Below, one piece after another: positions 56,150 through 64,000 of a stretch of DNA of 64,000 bases (positions are counted from its first letter, which is position 1; each line of letters starts with the position of its first letter). The stretch is from NCBI GenBank assembly GCA_014529385.2, contig CM043952.1:150315057-150379056 (forward strand), read 5' to 3'. Under the pieces are notes generated by a model that was given only the letters and a program-made list of their open reading frames with translations, was not told the origin of the DNA and made no database searches. The DNA is from Adiantum capillus-veneris. Its lineage: Eukaryota; Streptophyta; Polypodiopsida; Polypodiales; Pteridaceae. Both the position numbers and the translations under genes were made by a program.

Positions 56150-58045
56150 ATGAACATACTTGTACATACTCAAATTTCTCTCTAAACTTGAGTATGATGC
56201 ACATTGTGCCAGTGCTTTCATTGCAAGGGATGTAAGGTTGAGTAATGCTCTCCACCATTCATCATCCACCACTTCCATGCATGTTTCTGTTTTGTCATTG
56301 ATTGAGAAAAATCATTTGCAAAGGGACCTTCTTTTAATCTAAATGCACTCATTTCTTTGATACAATTAATTTGATCTTAAATGCTGGAGTAGAACGTGTT
56401 GACCACGTGATAGAAATCGCTCACCACCTCTGGATTTGATATAAGATCTAAATTCCAATACTCTAGATCGAGCATGTAAGCCACACTATGGAGTGGATTG
56501 TGAGTGCTCTTCCATCTTGCATGAAAATAGTTGGCCAAAATCCTTTGCTCTTTGCCAGAGAATGGTAGTTACCACTCCTTCTCTACTACAGACTCTTTCA
56601 GCTCCTGGGGGTTTTCAAGACTCTGTTGGAGTGACCACCATGTCATCCACACTTTGCCCATATTTGGCACCTTTTGATCAAGGTAGTGAATCACGAACAT
56701 AACGGGCATCATTACATGGTATGCATCCATTACACTCCTCCACCAAGCAACCTTGTTTATGTTACCACGTAGACATGTAATTTTCTCTTTCACGTTTTCT
56801 TTCTGCTCAAGCTGTCATTCATCAAAGGTCGTGCAATTGAAAGTGTCAATCACAACGCACTTATTGAAGAGAAGTGATTCTAATGTATGAAAATGCGTAT
56901 AAAACCGAGTTTCAGCAGGAAGTTTAACATCATTTACATGTGCATTCTATACAAATTGAGCATTTCGAGATAAATTTCACAATTTGATGTGCTGTGTCAA
57001 TTATTTTGGTAAACCATGTGGTTTCTTCACTAGTGTATTAAGTTTAAGCTGTGCGTATTAGAACCATTGGCAAAAATGTGTAGAAAGCACTTCTTTATTA
57101 ATTTACTAAGAATTTTTACAATTCTTTACGTTGTCCATGACTACTTGAACGACATGTTTAGCACCAATTTCTTTAATTACATTAATCAAGACCTCAAAAA
57201 TGTATTTGGCACTTTTAATTGCACCAGAACTGTCAATCGCCTTTATGAACGTTTCTCCCCTTGGACAAACCAAAATTACATTGATCAGTGGTCTTCTTTG
57301 AACATTTGACCAACCATCACTCACAATTATGCATCCTGAAAGCGAAATATTCCCAAGTATTGTTTTGCCAACATGCTCTTTGACTTCGATGTAACATTTG
57401 TCCAAGAGAAAATTTCGTATCATGTGATAAGGAGCTGAAAATCCTGTGCCAAACTCACAAAATTTCTTTCATGCGACCTTCCAATGATTGTTGTCTACCA
57501 TGACCAGAGCACTTCCAATGAAGAATATTGATTTGCAGAGTGCAGGTTGTGCTTCTTCTAGAGACTGCATCCGAAAGCTTTGATGTAATGATTTTTAATG
57601 CATTTGACCAAGTCCACCTTTAGTGTGACACTTAAAAGGATGGCTGCTTGACATTTTCCTCTCCCTACACACGCTATTCTCCAAGGTTAGTTGGTGTCAC
57701 CACAGGATCAGTAGAGTTAATATTTGACTCTGATTGCTTTTGACTTGCATCCATAACAGAGCTATATATTTGCTACCTCTTGCCACCTTTTTTGGCGAGC
57801 TCTTCTCTCAAACACTTTGCAATTGCAGGTGCCTGAGGATGTTAACATTTCTTACAACTCTTTTTAATGTTACCCAAAAAATGGTCTCTAATACGTGGTG
57901 CACCACTTGATTTTTTTGTGAAGCAAAATTTACATTGCCACTCTATATATCGACCGCATATGTTGTGAGTATAGTCCCACTCTTTGCCACGAGATTTTTT
58001 ATTCTTTGGCTTCTTCGTACCACTTGTGCCGACATTTTGTTCCAT
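56150..58045 (-). pseudogene. hAT-like transposase (BED finger + DUF659), broken
   Basis: Starts at 58045 (MEQNVGTSGTKKPKNKKSRG) with a BED-type zinc finger: QCKFCFTKKSSGAPRIRDHFLG with C-x2-C and later H/C. The DUF659 core at 57423-57106 reads LSGCIIVSDGWSNVQRRPLI, then AIDSSGAIKSAKYIFEVL and HVVQVVMDNVKNCK. A further piece at 56793-56569 (VAWWRSVMDAYHVMMPVMFV) belongs to the C-terminal half. hAT transposases cut and paste elements with 8-bp duplications. Many stops lie between pieces. Element ends were not found. Confidence 0.8.
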
Positions 58046-59345
58046 TGCTTTTAAATTAAAACTAAAAACAAAAGAACTAGATGTTCATTTTTTAAAACAT
58101 TTTTCTTCTTTTCAATATATATTAAAAAACCATTCACTAGGAAAGTAATCAAACCTGCACAATATGAGATTTGAAATGCACGCTAGTCAATCCACATATC
58201 GATCACCTATGTTGTGAGCAATTATTCACATTGCAATGCACTCTCTGCACGGCATAATAAATATAACAATGCTATGAATTTCTCAATGCAATTATTATTA
58301 TGATGATTATTTATACGTCCTCTTTAATTTGCAAACGATAAGACACATCTAATTTCAAATGCTACAAAGAATAATCAACTTCTACACTAAACGATGTCAA
58401 TTATTTGCAAAAAACACACAAAAGCAATAAAATTATGATTGGTCATGTCATGCACTAATAATCTTTCATGATACATAATGCACTCTGTGTATAAACCAAT
58501 GCAAGAAATAACGCAAAGAAATATTCAATATAATCACATAATTGAGGACTACTTGTACCCAATCAAGGATTGTAACCCCCTTATGTAACCAATTCAATAT
58601 ATAAAAGCTATTTTCACCCAATTAAGGATTATTGTGCAGTGACAATGTATATCAACTCAAATCTATGATGGTGAAAAATGCAAGACTTCAAGGATATTTA
58701 TATGCCCAGTACACTAGTACATGACATCCAACCCTTGACTATCGACTTGTCATTTGCATATGCTCATCTTCTAAAACCAATTACAACCCTCATTTGGACC
58801 AATGGCTTTGTCGCAATGAGTATGACTCTCCAAATTTTTAATTGTTTTGTTTTCGTACCTTTATGTTTGGTAAAGTAATTAAATATTTTTAGAAGTGGTT
58901 ACTGAATTAAGAATTACGTTCGGCCCAAAAAAAAGGACCCGTGACTGTGTAACCTTAGGTCAATTCAAAAGGAGATGACTGTACCCGACACTTAGATACA
59001 CTCCCTAGGGATTTGCCTAGTCAAAACACCATGGTTTAGGGTGGTTTACTTTAAAGACCATATTAGGTATTTTGGTAAAAATCTCATATTATGGGAATCT
59101 CCAAATTGACCGAATTCATGTAATTTGGGAATTTTCCACTTAAAGTGGGAAAAATTGAGGTGTGTGGCTAGTAAATAAAGTGAAAATCTCATAGGATTGT
59201 GGTGTTGATAAACACCAAAAGTCAAGAGGATGTACAACACATGGATTTGAATAATAACTATAAATTACATAAAACAAAGGAAGATACAAAAAAGATTTTG
59301 TTTACAAATTGACTAGTATAGTCACAATAGAAGCTCCACATAATT
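58046..59345. other. AT-rich intergenic stretch
   Basis: No convincing gene. The frames at 58678-58878 and 59046-59240 show no domain. It probably contains the ends of the hAT relic and of the DUF7869-type element, but I could not identify terminal repeats. Confidence 0.5.
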
Positions 59346-60980
59346 CTACTCCACATTTGATACCATATTTGAACTTTGATCCAAGTGTGGCTGATGTGCA
59401 CGAGTGAGGCCTTCTTTGGCTTTTAGAGCATGTCTTTCTGGAATCTTTATTCTAGAAAATGGTCCTTCTTTGTTGGGTCTCCAGGACCAAACAATTGCAT
59501 CTATAGTTTCCCACACTTGTGGGTCCTTATAGTTGACAGCCCAATAACCCTTCCAACAATTACTGTAAGCTTGAGTATCTGTCATCCCACTTTTTCTCGC
59601 GCAAGGTGCCCAATATTGAATCAAGAGTTTTCTGTAGTTTGGTGATGTAGGCTCATTATCAATGTCAGATAAAGCCATTGCAAGCCACACTGGATAGATT
59701 TCTGTGTCACTCGGAACAAGCATATGAAAGTCACCTTGGTGCACATCAGACATAGGGTCAAACTCTTCCCTTGGCCTATCTCTTTGAGGCCCACAAAAAT
59801 GATCGTTCAACTCTTCAAGGCCTAGGAATCTTTCTGCTCCTTGTTGCAAATTCATTGTAGTGCTTTGTAGGTGAGAATATTCTTGAGTTTTTGGCCAAAA
59901 CATTTCATACAAGACTCCCTCTGATATGATTGCTTTTCCAATCTCTTCAATTACCTTACTCCAATAATCTATCACGGGTCTATAATATCGCGGAATACTT
60001 GAACCATTCCCTAAATTTTTCCAAAATTTTATATAGTTCTTTAGCCCCAAAATGACTTCTTCGTGGGCCTTGACATACTCCGCCATTTGTACTAGAGGTG
60101 GATCTCCATGTGGTAACATTGGCTTGCCTTCTGTGTCTGTTTTCCAAAGGCGAATACTTCCACTCCAACTTGATACACCTACATGTGCCTTATATTGCAT
60201 CATTGGTGTCTCATCCTGCATAAAGAACCTGAACTGAAGCGGTTTGGAATGTCCAACAAGTATGTCTTGTCCATCACAAAGATAGCCATCACAATATTGC
60301 TTGAAATTGGGGATCTTTGTGAGAAAAAATGGAGCTGGAGATGAAGATGAGCTGTTTCGTAATGTATCCATCAAATGTGGCAAAGTATAGGTTTGTGTAA
60401 CTCTCAACTTCTCTGAAAACCTACTAAACATGGCGTCTATGTCCTCATGTGTATGCCCAACCATTAAAAATCCCAGCTGGATGGTTTTGAAAACACCCCT
60501 TGCAACAAGCATTGACAAATAGGCAAATAAGTATCGATTTTTGTTTTCCCCTGCACAATTATCCAATTGTAGCAACAAGTTCTCTGGCAATCTGCGAAAT
60601 GTTGACCCCAATTCCTCTTCTGCAATTTCTGACGACTGCACAATGGGCTCTTTTCCATCACTCAAGTTATGGTAGTCCAAAGCATCCCTTGAGTTCAAAG
60701 CATGTAGTAGTGAAATATTGCTCCTTGGAAGTCCATTTGTTACTAGATCACCAAGAGGATGCTTATCTATCCTCTCGAGGTTATGTAAACAATTAGCAGT
60801 TGAGCCAATTGTAAGATTTGGATCAACTGGCCACAAACCATTCAAGACAAAGTGTCCGTAATGACCTTCTCCATGTCCATGAGTGATCATGCCAATCAAT
60901 GCCACCTGCAGATTATATCCTGAATCCACACCCTTGGGAACAATGCGTAATCTAGGAATGGCAGTCTTCTTTTGATCCAT
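59346..60980 (-). pseudogene. DUF7869-type transposase-like gene, C-terminal part (544 codons)
   Basis: Carries the RNase H-like catalytic region seen in this family: MDQKKTAIPRLR at the start, LLQLDNCAGENKNRYLF with the Asp at residue 140, and FLMVGHTHEDIDAMFSRF with H/E/D at 176-182. A long C-terminal domain follows (PVWLAMALSDIDNEPT; YWAVNYKDPQVWETIDAIVW). Proteins of this kind are spread as mobile genes in plants and other eukaryotes, but their chemistry is not established. It is joined in layout to the frame 60992-62569: the break is a single-base frameshift at ~60981-60991. This half is otherwise open. Confidence 0.75.
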
Positions 60981-60991
60981 CTTATCATGGA

Positions 60992-62569
60992 TTATGCATA
61001 CATATTTTTGTGGTTGAGTTTCTGAATACGTGCGCCATGCATAATATAGGCTTCTCTCTTTTGTTGTGCCATGTGAACTTCTCTCTCCCTCAAGAGAAGA
61101 GCTCTCTCTTCAAGAGAAGGTTTAGCTTCTAACCTTGCCTTGATTGAGCTACAAATATTGCACTTAGAGAACTCACTCGTCTTTGTTAAAGTGACATGTG
61201 GGTACTCTTTGTTCCAAATTCTACCAAAAGAAGATTGGGATAGCTTCTTCTCATAGCCCATTTGGTCAAGTGTCGTGTTGATTTCACATAAAATATCCAC
61301 TTGTTTGTATGTTGATGGAATCACCAATTGAGTCTCTCTTGAGCCATCTAGCAGTGTTCTACTTCTATGTGGCATTTTCTCAGAGTTGTTTTCCACAAAC
61401 TCATTTAGTAGTGCTCTTGCTAAACTAGTATGTTGAAGTCCCCTTCTCAATGTACATGTGTTCCCATGTACATATTGGCGCACACCATTTTCAAAGTTCT
61501 CCTTGTATCGATAAAATGATGTCTTTGGTATTCCATGTAGCTCATACCATGCTCTACAACAAACAATAGAGCCATTTAGCCTGAATTGGTATCGTGACTT
61601 CTCATCTTTCTGATAACATATAGAAAGAACATCATAAACATAATTAGTGCGTGATTTTTGAGACTCTCCCCAAAATTGTTGTCGTAACCTTGTCACCATA
61701 TCACGATCTTCAAATTGGCAGCATTTTTGTGCACAACAATCAATGCATGATACCCTTTGAATTGATTTGTTTGAAAGGTAAAAAGTCGAAGCTGGTGCTG
61801 CTTTTGATTTTTGAGTCCTGTTCATGAAAGTGTATCGTCTCTTCCTTGACAACTGGACAACATTACTCCCATCAAGTTTTTTTCCAACATTGCCATCGTT
61901 GGATACATCCTCATATGTAGCATGCATGCCATCAACAGGAACAAAGCGTTGTAATGGGCTCCCATTCAACATTGTTGTCTGCTTGATGGGCCACTTTAGC
62001 AAAGTGATGCTACCCACTTCAACCACATCATCAATGCTTGCATTTTCTCTTTCAATACCCACACCCACACAATCACGACCAAGTTCCTGAAAGTTGACAT
62101 AATCATGTGGAAATACATATAAGATGGTCCCTTCATTCATGGTTTGCATCATTGTGTCATCTTTTAAAAGGACCCTCTCATTTCTCCAAGACTCTCGAAT
62201 CATTGCTTCAAATTCTGGGCTTGTCAGAGGTATTGCATCTGTAACTAGAGGATCAGAATGATCATGTTCTTCATCACCATTGTAGCTTTCGTGTGGATCA
62301 ATTAAGTTCCCATTTAATACAAAAGATTGCAAAAGAAGCTTTGACCATCGAACAGCACTCCATAATGAGCCTTGGAGAGATGAAGTATCCATTGTAGGAA
62401 AAGGTAGGACCACATCCTTCAAGCATTCCTCCACTAGTATGGAGACATTTCCCAGCCCTATCTTTGTACCACCACAAGTGGAATCTGGATCTATTCTACA
62501 CACACAACCAATACCAACGATTTCATTGTCAAGTATCATATGTACTTTCTCCCCAGATTCGAAGTCCAT
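60992..62569 (-). pseudogene. DUF7869-type transposase-like gene, N-terminal part (525 codons)
   Basis: The first half of the same protein. It starts at 62569 (MDFESGEKVHMILDNEIVGI), with a plant-nucleus-type N-terminal domain to ~240 and a basic stretch (SRKRRYTFMNRTQKSKA). A Cys-rich block is at ~275-284 (C-x2-CC-x3-CC). Then SRTNYVYDVLSICYQKDEKS, VCCRAWYELHGIPKTSFYRY (helix-turn-helix-like), and FSKCNICSSIKARLE near 462. It ends at TAA ~60992. In the other frame the sequence just upstream of the second part keeps IIHDKMDQ, the family motif that joins the halves. A ~1065-codon protein is implied. Confidence 0.75.
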
Positions 62570-62659
62570 CCTGTAAGTAAAAAGATTACATTGTTAAATC
62601 CATAGTTATAGAAAAATACTCTTCAAACCAAAAATCATGCTACAACATGAAAAAGGTTT

Positions 62660-64000
62660 TCATAGGTTGGACAAGTGGTGAACCTTGAGACCAAATCCTC
62701 CTTGCTATATTAATGGAAGCAAGGTTGGACAAGTGGTGGACCTTGAAACCAAAGCCTCTTTGCTATATGAGAGCATAGGTTGGACAAGTGGTGGACCTAG
62801 TTGTAATACCCACTGCCACCTATCAACAACTATAGGACTATGCTTTCCAATGTCCAAGTATCCCTTGAGTCTTTCAAGGTTGAACACGTGGTGGACCTTG
62901 AAACAAAAATCCCCTTTCTATATCAGAGCATAGCTTGGACAAGTGGTGGACCTAATTATAATGCCCAATATCCAAGGTGAAATACCTTAGGACTTTGCTA
63001 CCTTGCTTGCCAATGTTTACGTAGCCCCTCATTTCTTTAATGGAAGTAAGGTTGGACAAGTGGTGGACCTTGAAACCAAAGCCTCTTTGCTGTATAAGAG
63101 CATAGGTTGGACCTAGTTTTAATACCCACTGCCACCTATCAACTACTATAGGACTATGCTTTCCAATGTCCAAGTATCCCTTGAGTCTTTCAAGGTTGAA
63201 CACGTGGTGGACCTTGAAACGAAAATCCCCTTTCTATATTAGAAAGGTTGAACACATGGTGGACCTTGAAACGAAAATCCCCTTTCTTTATCAGAGCATA
63301 GCTTGGACAAGTGGTGGACCTAGTTATAATGCCCAATATCCAAGGTGAAACACCTTAGGACCTTGCTACCTTGCTTGCCAATGTTTACGTAGCCCCTCAT
63401 TTCTTTAATGGAAGCAAGGTTGGACAAGTGGTGGACCTTGAAAGCAAAGCCTCTTTGCTATATGAGAGCATAGGTTGGACCTAGTTGTAATACCCACTGC
63501 CACCTATCAACTACTATAGGACTATGCTTTCCAATGTCCAAGTATCCCTTGAGGCTTTCAAGGTTGAACACGTGGTGGACCTTGAAACAAAAATCCCCTT
63601 TCTATATCAGAGCATAGCTTGGACAAGTGGTGGACCTAGTTATAATGCCCAATATCCAAGGTGAAATACCTTAGGACTTTGCTACCTTGCTTGCCAATGT
63701 TTACGTAGCCCCTCATTTCTTTAATGGAAGTAAGGTTGGACAAGTGGTGGACCTTGAAACCAAAGCCTCTTTGCTATATAAGAGCATAGGTTGGACCTAG
63801 TTTTAATACCCACTGCCACCTATCAACTACTATAGGACTATGCTTTCCAATGTCCAAGTATCCCTTGAGTCTTTCAAGGTTGAACACGTGGTGGACCTTG
63901 AAACGAAAATCCCCTTTCTATATTAGAAAGGTTGAACACATGGTGGACCTTGAAACGAAAATCCCCTTTCTTTATCAGAGCATAGCTTGGACAAGTGGTG
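62660..64000. repeat. Higher-order minisatellite, core TTGGACAAGTGGTGGACC
   Basis: Composite units of ~316-368 bp start at GGAAG(C/T)AAGGTTGGACAAG near 62715, 63042, 63410 and 63726 (spacings 327, 368, 316). Each contains several core copies plus fixed spacers (CCCACTGCCACCTATCAAC, GCTTTCCAATGTCCAAGTA, CCTTGCTTGCCAATGTTTAC). The array runs off the window. It lies upstream of the DUF7869-type gene in the same relation as the left-end array to the left gene fragment. Short frames inside repeat with the units and are not genes. Confidence 0.93.

Overview
This is a window of plant nuclear DNA made almost entirely of transposable elements in several stages of decay. The evidence for a plant is a CACTA/En-Spm element with tnp2-type transposase and TNPA-like genes, copia elements primed by initiator tRNA-Met, Tat-like Ty3 elements with long leaders, a BED/DUF659 hAT transposase, and very long (GA)n and (AC)n microsatellites. 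The style of the repeats (a DUF7869-type transposase-like gene, a Ty3 lineage with a FIDD reverse transcriptase box) suggests a large seedless-plant genome such as a fern, but this is inference. I see no intact ordinary host gene.

Layout. 1-330 is the 5' end of a DUF7869-type gene on the minus strand, followed by a 50-bp minisatellite (443-1340). From about 1334 to 17366 lies an old plus-strand Ty3 element: LTR-like promoter, long leader with three ~460-bp tandem units, broken gag, protease, RT, RNase H and integrase, then a second retropepsin-like segment after the integrase. It carries two related MITE-like insertions and a remnant of another minus-strand LTR element. An LTR begins at 17367 and is split 11 bases in by the next element.

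17378-41232 is a 23.9-kb CACTA element (13-bp terminal inverted repeats, target duplication TGA). Its second gene is split by a copia element (24102-39727; 192-bp LTRs, target duplication GACAT). The copia gag is split by a minus-strand Ty3 element (25480-35564; ~2.04-kb LTRs, target duplication ACGT). The chain is therefore Ty3 LTR > CACTA > copia > Ty3, four levels with clean boundaries. LTR divergence by eye (about 3.6% for the copia, about 1.4% for the inner Ty3) agrees with this order.

After 41236 the outer LTR resumes and ends at about 42032. It is followed by a primer-binding-like site and another decayed leader/gag region (to ~45100), so two Ty3 bodies appear to share one LTR. 45180-54230 is the least explained stretch. 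It has a TATA/GA promoter-like region, an intron-like AT-rich segment holding a complete 2.28-kb gag-only LTR element (46650-48929), then pieces of a kinase-like protein, an unrecognised protein and a RING finger. 54300-55840 looks like an LTR rich in CCAAT boxes. 56150-58045 is a hAT transposase relic. 59346-62569 is a nearly full-length two-part DUF7869-type gene broken by one frameshift. The window ends in a higher-order minisatellite (62660-64000) with the same core as the one at the left end.

Nearly every coding region has stops or frameshifts, so most elements here are non-autonomous or dead. The inner Ty3, the DUF7869 gene and the gag-only element are the best preserved.
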